Positions 43,500 to 52,872 are shown, counted from the stretch's first letter. The stretch: 64,000 nucleotides of DNA from Verrucomicrobia bacterium ADurb.Bin006 (GCA_002071485.1 MWFF01000035.1:1-64000); one strand, 5' to 3'. Numbers and translations are program-made. Notes: generated from the sequence alone by a model not told the origin.

Positions 43500-44360
43500 G
43501 TGGACGTCAGACGGAGAAGCCTGATCGAACTGAACACCGCCGTCGTGTTGTGGGCGGGCACGGCGCTCTTTGCCAAGTGGATTCCACTGCCCGCGCATCA
43601 GATCACCGGGCTGCGGTCGGTCGTGGCGGCCGGGGCGTTGTTGGTCCTGCTGACAGCCCGGCGGGATTCGCTCGGCGTGCGCGGACTGCGCGACCTTGGG
43701 TTGTTGATCGGCTCGGGAGTGGCGTTGGCGGCCCATTGGATCACCTACTTCCAGTCGATCCAGACGTCGACCGTCGCCATCGGCATTCTGTCCGTGCACG
43801 CCTATCCCATCATGACCGCTCTGGTCGAGCCGTTGTGGTTCAAGGAGAAACTCCGCGCGTTCGATGTCGGCCTGGCCGCGGTGGTCGGGGTGGGTCTGAT
43901 AGTTCTGGTGCCCGAGTTCTCCCCGGACAGCCCCATTCTCCAGGGCACGCTCTGGGGGCTGCTTTCCGCGGTTCTGTTCACTTTGCGGAATCTCCTGACT
44001 CGGCATCTGCGTTCGGTGTACAGCGGAATCCACGTGACCTTCTGGCAATTGGCGACCTCGGTGGCGGTCCTGTTGCCGACGACACTTGCCTGGGGCGAGC
44101 CCGTGAGCGCGTCGTCCGCGTACAAACTGGTGCTGCTGGGCGTGCTATTCACGGCCCTGCCGCACACCCTGTACACCAATGCGCTTGAACATCTCAGCGC
44201 TCGGTCGGTCGGAATGCTCGGAACACTGCTGCCCGTCTACGGCACCGTCACCGCGGCACTGCTCCTGGGCGAGGTGCCGTCGATGCGCACCATCGTGGGC
44301 GGCGCGATCGTCCTGGGCGCCGTGACCATCGAGACGGGACGCGCCCTCCATACGCGGTAG
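43500..44360 (+). CDS. EamA/DMT-family transporter
   Basis: 286 residues from a GTG at 43500. Ten membrane helices in two EamA repeats: LNTAVVLWAGTALFAKWIPL, ITYFQSIQTSTVAIGILSVH then GTLWGLLSAVLFTLRNLLTR, GMLGTLLPVYGTVTAALLLG. The inner membrane exporter/importer is of the drug-metabolite type; substrate unknown. No Shine-Dalgarno was visible, so the start could also be the in-frame ATG at 43344. The gene is divergent from tonB, with a 171-bp gap. Confidence 0.85.
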   Translation: MDVRRRSLIELNTAVVLWAGTALFAKWIPLPAHQITGLRSVVAAGALLVLLTARRDSLGVRGLRDLGLLIGSGVALAAHWITYFQSIQTSTVAIGILSVHAYPIMTALVEPLWFKEKLRAFDVGLAAVVGVGLIVLVPEFSPDSPILQGTLWGLLSAVLFTLRNLLTRHLRSVYSGIHVTFWQLATSVAVLLPTTLAWGEPVSASSAYKLVLLGVLFTALPHTLYTNALEHLSARSVGMLGTLLPVYGTVTAALLLGEVPSMRTIVGGAIVLGAVTIETGRALHTR

Positions 44361-44381
44361 CCCGGGTCGTTCACAGGCTCC

Positions 44382-44562
44382 GTGCGCATTCAACCGTTCA
44401 ATGTCAACGCTTCCCATGAACCGTGGTTCCGTAGCCGCGGACGTGAGTCCGCGCCATCTCGCTCCGTCAAAAGCAGAAATCAGCGCCGACTCACGTCGGC
44501 GGCTACAAATCGGTTCATGGTCCCCGTGCGCATTCAACCGTTCAATGTCAACGCTTCCCATG
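44382..44562. repeat. 37-bp direct repeats bracketing a CATGAACC hairpin
   Basis: GTGCGCATTCAACCGTTCAA and the following 17 bp (to CATG) occur identically at 44382-44418 and 44526-44562. Between them is a hairpin-like element (44415-44520) with terminal CATGAACC/GGTTCATG and inner arms GTAGCCGCGGACGTGAGTCC and the near complement. The arrangement looks like a palindromic element with duplicated flanking DNA. Confidence 0.8.
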
Positions 44563-44590
44563 GACGACGACTGGCGATACAAAGGGTCCG

Positions 44591-45421
44591 ATGTCATGGC
44601 CCGCCGATTACCACATGCACACCTCGCTCTGCCGGCATGCCAAGGGTGAACCGTCCGATTACGCCCGCCGCGCCATCGAGCGCGGTCTGGATGAAATTGG
44701 ATTCTCCGACCACAGCCCAATGCCCCGCGACGATTTCGACGACTGGCGCATGCGCCTGGACCAACTGTCGGACTACGTCGCGCGGGTCGATCGGGCGCGC
44801 CGCGAGGCGCCCTCCCTGACCATCAAGCTCGCGCTCGAAGTGGATTTCATTCCTGGGCAGGAGGAATGGGTGCGCGACCTTGCAGGGCGTCACCCCTGGG
44901 ATTATCTCATCGGCTCGGTGCATTATGTGACCGAGTCGTGGGACATCGATAACCCCCACCGCATCGCCCTCTGGAAGGGGCGCGATCTGTTCGAGGTGTG
45001 GACCGCCTACTTCGAGCGGCTGACGCAGGCTGCCGAGTCGGGCCTGTTCGACATCATCGGGCACGCCGACCTCTGCAAGAAATTCGGATTTCGCCCGGAC
45101 GCCGACTGCACGCCGCTCTACCGGCGGTTCCTCGCCTCGGCGAGGCGTGCCGGCGTCGCGATCGAACTGAACACCGCCGGTCTGCGCAAGGAATGCCGGG
45201 AGATTTACCCGAGCCGCGCCTTGCTCGAACTGGCGCACCGGGAGGGCGTTCCCATCGCGTTCGGATCGGACGCCCATGCGCCTGAGGAAGTCGGCGCCGA
45301 TTTCGAAGAGGCGGTGGCCCTCGCCCGTTCGGTGGGCTATGCCCATGCCTGCCGCTGGACTCGGCGAGCGCGCACGACTGTCCCGCTCCTGGCGCCCGGC
45401 CCGGCGGAAATCAAAAGCTAA
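44591..45421 (+). CDS. hisK: PHP-family histidinol-phosphatase
   Basis: 276 residues. Metal-binding motif HMHTSLCRHAKG near the N terminus, GFSDHSPMP, EVDFIPGQE, IGSVHYV, DIIGHADL and the closing IELNTAGLRK and FGSDAHAPEEVG fit the PHP superfamily histidinol-phosphatase HisJ/HisK. It removes phosphate from histidinol-phosphate in histidine synthesis, using a trinuclear metal centre. All His/Asp ligands of the family are present. Stands alone, without other his genes. The second copy of the 37-bp repeat ends 28 bp before the start. Confidence 0.9.
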   Translation: MSWPADYHMHTSLCRHAKGEPSDYARRAIERGLDEIGFSDHSPMPRDDFDDWRMRLDQLSDYVARVDRARREAPSLTIKLALEVDFIPGQEEWVRDLAGRHPWDYLIGSVHYVTESWDIDNPHRIALWKGRDLFEVWTAYFERLTQAAESGLFDIIGHADLCKKFGFRPDADCTPLYRRFLASARRAGVAIELNTAGLRKECREIYPSRALLELAHREGVPIAFGSDAHAPEEVGADFEEAVALARSVGYAHACRWTRRARTTVPLLAPGPAEIKS

Positions 45422-45424
45422 GAA

Positions 45425-46654
45425 TCAGCGTTTGAGGAGAACGAAGACAGTGAATTCGGTGGGGGTCGGAAGCGACAGAGGGTCGCCGTGGGCAATCCCG
45501 CTCAGCACCGGGTCGCCGAAGAAATCCGTCGGCTCGAGCACGCGGAACCGGTCGCCGGGCTGAAGGAACATCGAGACATCGGCCGCCACGGACGGCGTGC
45601 GATCCCAATTGAGCACCGCCAGGTGGGCGCGTTGGGGATCGTATTTGCTGGGCTCGAGGACAACTCGAAATCCGGACGGGCGAGTCTCGAGCGCGCCCAG
45701 AAGCCAGTTGTCCTGCTCGACGACGCGCGCGAAGCGGCTGATTGTGAGCCGGGAATTGACGAAGAGATTGCCGCGCAACTCGCAATCGACGTTGGTGACG
45801 GCGGAGTAACCGAGCTGGACGGACATCCCATAGAAAAGGTTCGTCAGCACGCGAATGCCATGGCTCGGCTGGGCCCCGCCGATCAGGAAGGTGCCGGCGT
45901 CGTAGGCCATGTTGTTCTCGACACGGCAATGGTCGACGAAGGCCTGACGAGACCCGTACGCATGCAGGCTGTAGCCGAGCCCGCCGGTGAGGATGTTGTT
46001 CGAAATCGTTTTCACGCCGTGCCGGTTTTGGGTGTAAATGGCGTGTCCATGACCGCGTTGAGTGCCCGCCCAGCCATTGTCATAGATGATGCACCCGTGC
46101 AGTTCACTGTTGGTCGACCCCGCCCACCAGCTCACGCCTTGAGAGTTGTCGTGAATGATCAAGTGGATGAACTTGCAGTCGCCGCCGCCGTACACGTTCA
46201 GCCCACCCCACGGCCGGTTCAGATTCCGGTATGTCGGGTCCGGAGGAACCGGCTCCGCAGGGCGCGGCTCGGACACCAGGATTTCCAGATCCCAAATCCA
46301 GAGATGACTCGAAGGGGACTGCACGTTGAGCCCTCCATCGAGGATCACCCGCTCGCCGGGCATTGACCGGACGTGGACGGGGGCGCCGGCGCGCCCGGCC
46401 AGCTTGACCGGCCAGCCCATGCCGACGTTCTCGAACGGGCGTTTGTAAACGCCCCGACGCAGCCAGAGGGTGTCGCCCGGGGCGATCGGCTGCCGCCCGG
46501 CCAAAGCCGACTCGATGTCCCAGGGCGCACGACGGGACCCTTCGGCTGTGGCGGTCCCGTTCGTGGCCGCGTACCACTCGGAAGCCAGGATGCTCCCGTG
46601 TAATCCGAGGAAGACCCAAACGAAAACCTGACTGGCCCAGGCACGCATCGCCAT
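45425..46654 (-). CDS. Secreted right-handed parallel beta-helix protein
   Basis: 409 residues. Signal peptide (ASQVFVWVFLGLHGSILASE). The body has turn repeats of a pectate lyase-like solenoid: APWDIESALAGRQPIAPGDT, GVYKRPFENV, RVILDGGLNV, GCIIYDNGW, GHAIYTQNR, ISNNILTGGLGYSLHAYG, CRVENNMAYDAG, LRGNLFVNS. The family includes polysaccharide lyases, epimerases and adhesins; no catalytic set could be assigned. The C terminus is a beta-sandwich (SRFARVVEQDNWLLGALETR). Transcribed convergently with hisK, with only 3 nt between stops. Confidence 0.85.
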   Translation of the reverse strand: MAMRAWASQVFVWVFLGLHGSILASEWYAATNGTATAEGSRRAPWDIESALAGRQPIAPGDTLWLRRGVYKRPFENVGMGWPVKLAGRAGAPVHVRSMPGERVILDGGLNVQSPSSHLWIWDLEILVSEPRPAEPVPPDPTYRNLNRPWGGLNVYGGGDCKFIHLIIHDNSQGVSWWAGSTNSELHGCIIYDNGWAGTQRGHGHAIYTQNRHGVKTISNNILTGGLGYSLHAYGSRQAFVDHCRVENNMAYDAGTFLIGGAQPSHGIRVLTNLFYGMSVQLGYSAVTNVDCELRGNLFVNSRLTISRFARVVEQDNWLLGALETRPSGFRVVLEPSKYDPQRAHLAVLNWDRTPSVAADVSMFLQPGDRFRVLEPTDFFGDPVLSGIAHGDPLSLPTPTEFTVFVLLKR

Positions 46655-46699
46655 CGAGTCTGCCTGGCGATGGAATCCGCCGCAAGACGAGACGCGATG

Positions 46700-46765
46700 T
46701 CCGAATAGGTGTAGGTTCTTGCGCCGCGTGGGGCACGCGGCCCAGGAGTTTGGGCACTATTCGGA
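46700..46765. repeat. Inverted repeat between divergent exported-protein genes
   Basis: TCCGAATAG (46700-46708) and CTATTCGGA (46757-46765) enclose a further hairpin GCCGCGTGGGGCACGCGGC. It lies between the divergent starts at 46654 and 46895 and could be an operator or another palindromic element. Confidence 0.45.
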
Positions 46766-46894
46766 TTGTACATCATCGCGCACTCCATCGCGCACTTCAT
46801 CGATCCGTGGCGAGCAGCACGTGCAACGACATCGACAAGATCAAGAATGCAATGGCTTGACTGCCGGATGAAGCAGGCCTTCACTTGGTTTGCC

Positions 46895-47905
46895 ATGAAA
46901 CGCCCCTTCACTTCTTTCCTCGGCGCCTGGTTGGGCTTGGCCATGCTCCTGGCGCCGGCGGCCCACGCGGAGGACGTCCGCGCAATTTTCCTCTTCAAGA
47001 CCGTCTGGTACGAACAGAACGACGCCGGCGATCCCGTGCCGATTCCGAGTGCGGACGAACCCTATGACATCACGGCCGATGTTTATCTGACCGACGAGAC
47101 GCTCAGCGACCCGGAATGGTATTGGTGGATTTCGGGCATGACAGTTCGCACGCCCAGCAGCCAAACGCATGGCATGACAATCGACTATGAGGAGGGCGGT
47201 TTCGATTACTACGACGGGGCGGTGAGCCAGCAGGCGTTGAACTCGAAGTACGGCCCCGGCAGCTACCGTTTCACGTTGTCGAGCTACATCACCGGAGACA
47301 CCCGATACGACGTGCCCCTGGCCTCGGACGATTACCCCCCCGCGCCTCGATGCACCAACTTCGATGCCGCCCAGAGGGTCGATCCCACCAAGGATTTCAC
47401 GCTGCGTTGGGCGACCTTCACCGGCGAAGGCGAGCGCGAGGTCTGGATCCACATCACGGATTCAGAGACTGGGGAGTTTGCGTTCTATGCCGGACCGATC
47501 GACGGCGCGGAGACCGCCATCGACATCCCGGCCGGGAAGCTGACATCGGACACAACCTACAGGGTCTGGATTTTGTTCACACGCTACACGCACCTCTCCT
47601 ACCAGACGCTACCCGCGACCTACTCGGGCTTCGACGCTTACAACAGTTTCCCGCTCAAGGCGACCTCGGGCGGATCGGCGCCCGATCCGGCAGTCATCAC
47701 CGCCTATCGCGTGCTCGAAAACGGCGATCTTGAACTGACCGCGGACTGCACCGCCGATCACCCCCTCACCGTCCAGGGCGCTCGAGCGCTCGACGCCCCG
47801 TGGTCTGACCTCCAGACCACCACGCCGGCAAGCTCGCAGGTCGTGCTGACCGTCCCCAAGGCGACCCTCGGCAATCGCCTCTTCCTACGCCTCGTCCAGG
47901 AGTAG
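46895..47905 (+). CDS. Exported protein of unknown function
   Basis: 336 residues from the ATG at 46895 (46868 is equally possible). Signal peptide SFLGAWLGLAMLLAPAAHAE. The body is beta-rich with many Asp/Tyr/Trp residues (TADVYLTDETLSDPEWYWWI, GFDYYDGAVS) and a domain like fibronectin type III (DFTLRWATFTGEGEREVWIH). The C-terminal module (TAYRVLENGDLELTADCTAD) resembles the common secreted-protein end. I do not recognise a catalytic site or family. It may be secreted or surface bound. No operon partner; divergent from the beta-helix gene. Confidence 0.7.
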   Translation: MKRPFTSFLGAWLGLAMLLAPAAHAEDVRAIFLFKTVWYEQNDAGDPVPIPSADEPYDITADVYLTDETLSDPEWYWWISGMTVRTPSSQTHGMTIDYEEGGFDYYDGAVSQQALNSKYGPGSYRFTLSSYITGDTRYDVPLASDDYPPAPRCTNFDAAQRVDPTKDFTLRWATFTGEGEREVWIHITDSETGEFAFYAGPIDGAETAIDIPAGKLTSDTTYRVWILFTRYTHLSYQTLPATYSGFDAYNSFPLKATSGGSAPDPAVITAYRVLENGDLELTADCTADHPLTVQGARALDAPWSDLQTTTPASSQVVLTVPKATLGNRLFLRLVQE

Positions 47906-48000
47906 ACCCCGCCCAAACTGGTTGCGCGCGGACCACAGAAGGGCTTTAATTGCGGTGTCTTCGAATGAGCACTCACTTTCGATCTCCTTTGGATGCCGCC

Positions 48001-49788
48001 ATGAACCGCCGTCTGCCGATCCCCTGCGCCTCGACCCCGCGCGCCCGATGGTCGCCGCGACCCTGGCTTCTGGCGGCCGTCTTGCTTGTTCCAATCGCCG
48101 GACTGGCCGATGACGCCACCCGGAAGACCGCCGCCGCGTGGCGGGCCGAGCATCGGCTCATCGATCTCCATCAACACGTCGATTCCAGCGAAACGGCGCT
48201 GCGACGGGACATGCGCCTGATGGACACCGTCGGTGTTGGGTTGGTTGTGAATCTGAGCGGCGGCTTCGTCACGCACAAGCCGGGCGAGAAATCCGCATTC
48301 GAGCGCAACAAGGAGCTGGCCGATCGCCTCTTCCCGGGCCGCTTCCTGTATTACATGAGTCTGGACTTCGCCGGTTGGGACGAGCCCGACTTTTCGGAAC
48401 GTGCCGTGCAACAGCTCGAGGAGGGGTATCGGCTCGGGGCGGCGGGTTTGAAGGAATACAAGCGGCTGGGCCTTTATCTGAAAGACAAGGCCGGGCGATT
48501 GATCCGCGTGGACGATCCGAAGCTCGATCCGGTCTGGCGGCGCTGCGGCGAGTTGGGAATGCCCGTGTCGATTCACGTGGCGGATCCGCAGGCCTTCTGG
48601 AAGCCCTACAACGCCGAAAACGAGCGTTGGCGCGAACTCAAGGATCACCCGCAATGGTGGTTTGGCGACCCGGCGAAATACCCGCCGTTCCACGAGCTTC
48701 TGACGGCGCTGGACCGTGTGATCGAGCGCCACCCGCAAACCACGTTTGTCTGCGTGCATTTCGCCAATAACGCCGAGGACATCGATTGGGTCGAGCAGGC
48801 CCTGGACAAGCGCCCCAACATGCACGCCGACCTCGCGGCGCGCATCCCGGAGATCGGACGCCACGATCCGGCGCGCGTGCATCGGCTCTTTGTCAAACAC
48901 CAAGACCGCATTCTGTTCGGCACGGATTTCATGGTGTACGCAAACCTCACGCTCGGGTCGGGCGGCAGCGGCCCGCCGCCGACCGACGAGGATGCCATCG
49001 AGTTCTACGAAAAGCACTGGCGGTGGCTGGAGACCTCCGACCGCCAATTCGAGCACATGACGCCCATTCAGGGAGACTGGAAGATCGACGCCATAGACCT
49101 GCCGGCCAGCGTGCTGCGGAAGATCTACTTCGACAACGCCCGGCGGTTGCTGGTCCGATCGCTGCCTTTGCCGGTGGTTCAGGCAAAGAAGATCGACCGG
49201 GATTTCAAACCGAACGGGCGCCTGGACGAACCGGCTTGGCGGGCCGCATCACCCGCGCGTCTCGAGTACCTCCTGAAGGATGGCTCCGCACGACCCGATC
49301 TGGCCACGACGGCCCGTATCCTCTGGTCCGACTCGCATCTCTATTTCGGGTTCGAGGCGCCTTACGAGACCCTTGCCACATTCGCGCCCGTCCTCAAAGA
49401 CAAGGAACGCCTCGGCCTATGGGAACGCGACGTTGTCGAGGCGTTCATCGGAACCGATCCGACCCGCCCCGATCACTATACCGAATTCGAGGTGGCCCCG
49501 ACCGGCGAGCGGTTGGACCTGGCCATCCGGGGACAGGACAAGGACTTCGACTGGAGCAGCGGTTTCGAATCGGCCGTCCGCCTGAACCGCAGGACCAAGG
49601 TCTGGACCACCGAATTCCGGATTCCGCTTGCGGCTCTCAGTCCGTCCAAGCCCGAGCCAGGCACGCGCTGGCGCCTCAATCTCTATCGCCACGCCGCCAC
49701 GGAACGGGCCTTTCTGGCATGGAGCCCGACCGCCACGGCCACCGCGCACACGCCGGCAAAGTTCGGTTTCCTTGAACTTGTTCATTGA
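48001..49788 (+). CDS. Secreted amidohydrolase fused to a CBM9-like domain
   Basis: 595 residues from the ATG at 48001 (47965 possible). Signal peptide (WLLAAVLLVPIAGLADD). An amidohydrolase-2 TIM barrel with LIDLHQHVDSS (H57, H59 metal ligands), MPVSIHVADPQAFW, TFVCVHFANNAED and LFGTDFMVY fills about 45-395. The C-terminal region from about 400 (KKIDRDFKPNGRLDEPAWRA; SHLYFGFEAPYE; DVVEAFIGTDP; EFRIPLAAL) is the CBM9-like (DOMON-related) sugar-binding sandwich. The enzyme probably hydrolyses or decarboxylates a small substrate outside the cytoplasm; the linked carbohydrate module suggests a saccharide context. No partner genes. Confidence 0.85.
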   Translation: MNRRLPIPCASTPRARWSPRPWLLAAVLLVPIAGLADDATRKTAAAWRAEHRLIDLHQHVDSSETALRRDMRLMDTVGVGLVVNLSGGFVTHKPGEKSAFERNKELADRLFPGRFLYYMSLDFAGWDEPDFSERAVQQLEEGYRLGAAGLKEYKRLGLYLKDKAGRLIRVDDPKLDPVWRRCGELGMPVSIHVADPQAFWKPYNAENERWRELKDHPQWWFGDPAKYPPFHELLTALDRVIERHPQTTFVCVHFANNAEDIDWVEQALDKRPNMHADLAARIPEIGRHDPARVHRLFVKHQDRILFGTDFMVYANLTLGSGGSGPPPTDEDAIEFYEKHWRWLETSDRQFEHMTPIQGDWKIDAIDLPASVLRKIYFDNARRLLVRSLPLPVVQAKKIDRDFKPNGRLDEPAWRAASPARLEYLLKDGSARPDLATTARILWSDSHLYFGFEAPYETLATFAPVLKDKERLGLWERDVVEAFIGTDPTRPDHYTEFEVAPTGERLDLAIRGQDKDFDWSSGFESAVRLNRRTKVWTTEFRIPLAALSPSKPEPGTRWRLNLYRHAATERAFLAWSPTATATAHTPAKFGFLELVH

Positions 49789-49858
49789 ACGTACGCCACA
49801 CCGACAGAGAGGCTGACCGCCGATGAACGCGGACGGTCCTCGAGGCGGCACACACTGC

Positions 49859-51352
49859 ATGAAGATTCTGTTAGTCAGTCCCCAGACACCCGATACCTTT
49901 TGGAGTTTTCGTCATGTCGTTCGGATGGTGTCCAAACGCGCGGCGTTTCCCCCCTTGGGCCTGTTGACCGTCGCAGCGATGCTGCCGTCGGATTGGTCGC
50001 TGCGGGTGGTGGATTTGAACGTCGAGCGTCTGCGGGATGAGCATCTGCGGTGGGCCGACTACGTGATGCTCAGCGCGATGCGCATCCAGCGGGCGTCAGT
50101 GCTCGATGTGGTGGCCCGTTGCGCCGCGGCGGCCAAGCCGGTCATCGGAGGCGGCCCGCTTTTCACCACCGGCCACGAGGAGTTCTCCGAAGTGCCGCAT
50201 GTCGTCCTGGGCGAGGCTGAGGACGTCATGCCGGAGCTGGTGCGGGACCTGGAACAGGGCACTCTCAAGCCCGTGTACCGGGCTTCAGGATACCCCGATG
50301 TCACGCGCACGCCGATTCCGCGCTGGGACCTCATCGACCTGCGCAATTATGTCACGATGGCGGTCCAGTTCTCGCGCGGCTGCCCGTTCGACTGCGAATT
50401 CTGCGACATCATCGTCATGAACGGCCGCGTGCCGCGGACCAAGACGCCGGCGCAGTTGGTGGCGGAACTCGAAACGCTGCGCCGGGCCGGCTGGAAAGAC
50501 ATGGTGTTCGTGGTCGATGACAATTTCATCGGCGACAAGCGACGCGCCCGCGCCTTGCTCCGGACGTTGATCGAGTGGCGGACCGGCACGGGCGCGCCGG
50601 GGGGCTTCCTGACCGAGGCCTCGGTCAACCTGGCCGACGATCCGGAGTTGCTGCGGTTGATGGTCCAGGCCGGCTTCACCAAGGTCTTCGTCGGAATCGA
50701 GACGCCCTCCGCCGAGTCGCTGGCCGAGTGCCACAAGATGCAGAACCGCGGGCGCGACCTGATGTCGGCCGTGCAGACGATGCAACAGGCCGGCCTCGAA
50801 GTTATGGGCGGGTTCATCGTCGGATTCGACAGCGACCCGGCGGACATTTTCAAGCGCCAGTTCGAATTCATCCAGCGATCCGGGGTGGTGACCGCGATGG
50901 TGGGTCTGCTCACGGCGTTGCCGCGCACGCGCCTCTACGAACGGCTCAAGCGCGAAGGCCGCCTCGAGCGCGAGAGCTGCGGCAACAACACCCAAGCCGA
51001 GTTGAATTTCCGTCCGAAACTCAATCGCGATTTCCTCCTTTCCGGTTATCGCGACCTGATGAATCGGCTCTACGAACCCCGCGCCTACTATCAGCGCATC
51101 CGCAACTTCCTGCGCCAACACCAACCGCGGCGCGGACCAGCACTGCGTCTTTCGCCCGACGATGTGCGCGCCTTTCTCAAATCGTTCTGGGTTCTCGGCG
51201 TCGCCCACCGCGGCCGGCGCGCTTACTGGCGGCTCCTCTGGACCACGCTGTTGTTGCGACCACATCAGTTTCGCCAGGCGATCGAGATGGCCATCATCGG
51301 CCACCATTTCCGGCGCGTCGCGACAAGTCTCGACCGCACTGGCGACTCTTGA
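49859..51352 (+). CDS. B12-binding radical SAM protein (HpnP/DUF4070-like)
   Basis: 497 residues from the ATG at 49859. N-terminal Rossmann-like B12-binding domain (ILLVSPQTPDTFWSFRHVVR, FPPLGLLTVAAMLP; GGGPLFTTGHEEF), then the radical SAM barrel with CPFDCEFC (C175, C179, C182), which binds the [4Fe-4S] cluster, and FVVDDNFIGDK. C-terminal DUF4070-type extension with RPHQFRQAIEM. The fold matches class B methyltransferase-type enzymes such as HpnP (hopanoid 2-methylase); substrate not predictable. It depends on cobalamin, which ties it to the B12 supply sensed by the riboswitch elsewhere in this window. It lies upstream of the GH109-like gene, same strand. Confidence 0.9.
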   Translation: MKILLVSPQTPDTFWSFRHVVRMVSKRAAFPPLGLLTVAAMLPSDWSLRVVDLNVERLRDEHLRWADYVMLSAMRIQRASVLDVVARCAAAAKPVIGGGPLFTTGHEEFSEVPHVVLGEAEDVMPELVRDLEQGTLKPVYRASGYPDVTRTPIPRWDLIDLRNYVTMAVQFSRGCPFDCEFCDIIVMNGRVPRTKTPAQLVAELETLRRAGWKDMVFVVDDNFIGDKRRARALLRTLIEWRTGTGAPGGFLTEASVNLADDPELLRLMVQAGFTKVFVGIETPSAESLAECHKMQNRGRDLMSAVQTMQQAGLEVMGGFIVGFDSDPADIFKRQFEFIQRSGVVTAMVGLLTALPRTRLYERLKREGRLERESCGNNTQAELNFRPKLNRDFLLSGYRDLMNRLYEPRAYYQRIRNFLRQHQPRRGPALRLSPDDVRAFLKSFWVLGVAHRGRRAYWRLLWTTLLLRPHQFRQAIEMAIIGHHFRRVATSLDRTGDS

Positions 51353-51465
51353 CACGCGCCGGGCCCCGGCTGCCGGGCGGTCCGCACCCGCCTGGCGGGA
51401 GCGATTCGCGGGTGATCACGCCGGATGGAACGCGACGACTCGAACCGATTTCAAAGGACACCAGG

Positions 51466-52872
51466 ATGCCACATAAGATCACATCCGCTCACGGCGCTTC
51501 CCTGTCGCGCCGTGATTTCCTCGCCGTCGCGGGCGCTGCCGGCGCCGGAGGCGCCCTGATCGCAAAGACGGCTGCCGCCGCCGCCGCGGACCCGCCTCCG
51601 CCAACGCCTCAGCCGGCGCAGCAGCGGGTCTTTGGATTGCGTCACCCGGCCCTCGACATGGTCCGCATCGGCTTCATCGGTGTCGGGAGCCGCGGTTCGA
51701 GTTTGCTGGGCAACCTGCTCGAACTCGACGGACTCCAGATCAAGGCCGTGTGCGACATTGTGCCGGAGCGGGTCGAGGCCGCCCGACGGCGTGTTGCGGC
51801 GAAGAACCAGCCGGAGCCGGAAGGCTATTCGGAGGGCGAGATGGACTTTGAGCGCCTCTGCCAACGCGACGATCTCGATCTGGTCTACATCGCCACGCCC
51901 TGGGACTGGCATGTCCCGATGGCCGTCAGCGCCATGCGCCATGGCAAGCATGCAGCAATCGAGGTGCCGGCCGCCATGACACTCGACGATTGCTGGCGTT
52001 TGGTGGATACAGCCGAGCAGACGCGCCGCCACTGCCTCATGCTCGAGAACTGCTGCTACGGCGAGATCGAACTCATGGTGCTGCGCATGGTGCGCCAGGG
52101 CGTCTTGGGCGAGTTGACGCACGGCGAGGCCGGCTATCTCCACGAGGCGCGCGACTGGCTGCTGCGCGAGGACAGCCCGGCCAACTGGCGCCGGCGGTTC
52201 GTCGCCACGCTCGACGGCAACCTCTACCCGACCCACGGACTCGGCCCCGTCGCGGAATACATGGGTATTCATGCCGGCGATACGTTTGATTACCTGGTAT
52301 CGATGAGTTCGCTCGAACTCGCGCTGAGCCGGCGTCTCGAAGCCCGGTCCGGCGCGTCCACAAGCCGCGGCAGGGCGTTCGCCTGCGGCGACATCAACAC
52401 CACGCTGGTGAAGACCGCCTTGGGGCGCACCATCATGATTCAGTACTCGCTGGCTCAGTCGCGCCCCTACAGCCGCATCAATCTCATCGCGGGCACCACG
52501 GGCACGTTTTGTGACTATCCGCCCCGACTGCATCTGGATGGTCAGGGCGAGGATTGGACCACAGAACTGCAGCCGTACCACGACAAGCACGGTCATCCCT
52601 TCTGGAAAAGCCTCAATGCCCAGGCCCGGCAATCCGGTGGACATGGCGGCATGGATTACGTCATGAACTGGCGCCTCATCCAATGCCTGCGGCGAGGACT
52701 CCCGCTCGACATGACCGTTTATGACGCCGCCGCCTGGAGCAGCATTGTGCCGCTGAGCATCGCCTCCGTGGCTCGACGCAGCGCGCCCGTGACGGTTCCC
52801 GACTTCACCCGTGGCACCTGGCGCCAGCAGGCCCCGAGCGCATTGGGCGACGACTGGCCGGCGCCGGTCTAG
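51466..52872 (+). CDS. Tat-exported Gfo/Idh/MocA protein, GH109-like
   Basis: 468 residues. Twin-arginine signal SRRDFLAVAGAAGAGGALIA followed by an Ala-rich run. Rossmann fold RIGFIGVGSRGSSLLGN, EVPAAMTLDDCW, and the second domain with MLENCCYGEIELMVLRMVRQ, GHGGMDYVMNWRLIQCLRRG and YDAAAWSSIVPLS, which fit the GH109 family (NAD-dependent alpha-N-acetylgalactosaminidases) as I remember it. AAAGGACACCAGG precedes the ATG. The protein should act in the periplasm with tightly bound NAD. The stop TAG forms part of the 72-bp palindrome. Confidence 0.88.
   Translation: MPHKITSAHGASLSRRDFLAVAGAAGAGGALIAKTAAAAAADPPPPTPQPAQQRVFGLRHPALDMVRIGFIGVGSRGSSLLGNLLELDGLQIKAVCDIVPERVEAARRRVAAKNQPEPEGYSEGEMDFERLCQRDDLDLVYIATPWDWHVPMAVSAMRHGKHAAIEVPAAMTLDDCWRLVDTAEQTRRHCLMLENCCYGEIELMVLRMVRQGVLGELTHGEAGYLHEARDWLLREDSPANWRRRFVATLDGNLYPTHGLGPVAEYMGIHAGDTFDYLVSMSSLELALSRRLEARSGASTSRGRAFACGDINTTLVKTALGRTIMIQYSLAQSRPYSRINLIAGTTGTFCDYPPRLHLDGQGEDWTTELQPYHDKHGHPFWKSLNAQARQSGGHGGMDYVMNWRLIQCLRRGLPLDMTVYDAAAWSSIVPLSIASVARRSAPVTVPDFTRGTWRQQAPSALGDDWPAPV

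Noticed and set aside
50575-51465. Upstream extension of the GH109-like protein overlapping the radical SAM gene
   Set aside because: The Tat signal and ribosome site at 51466 define the start; the extension is a shadow frame.
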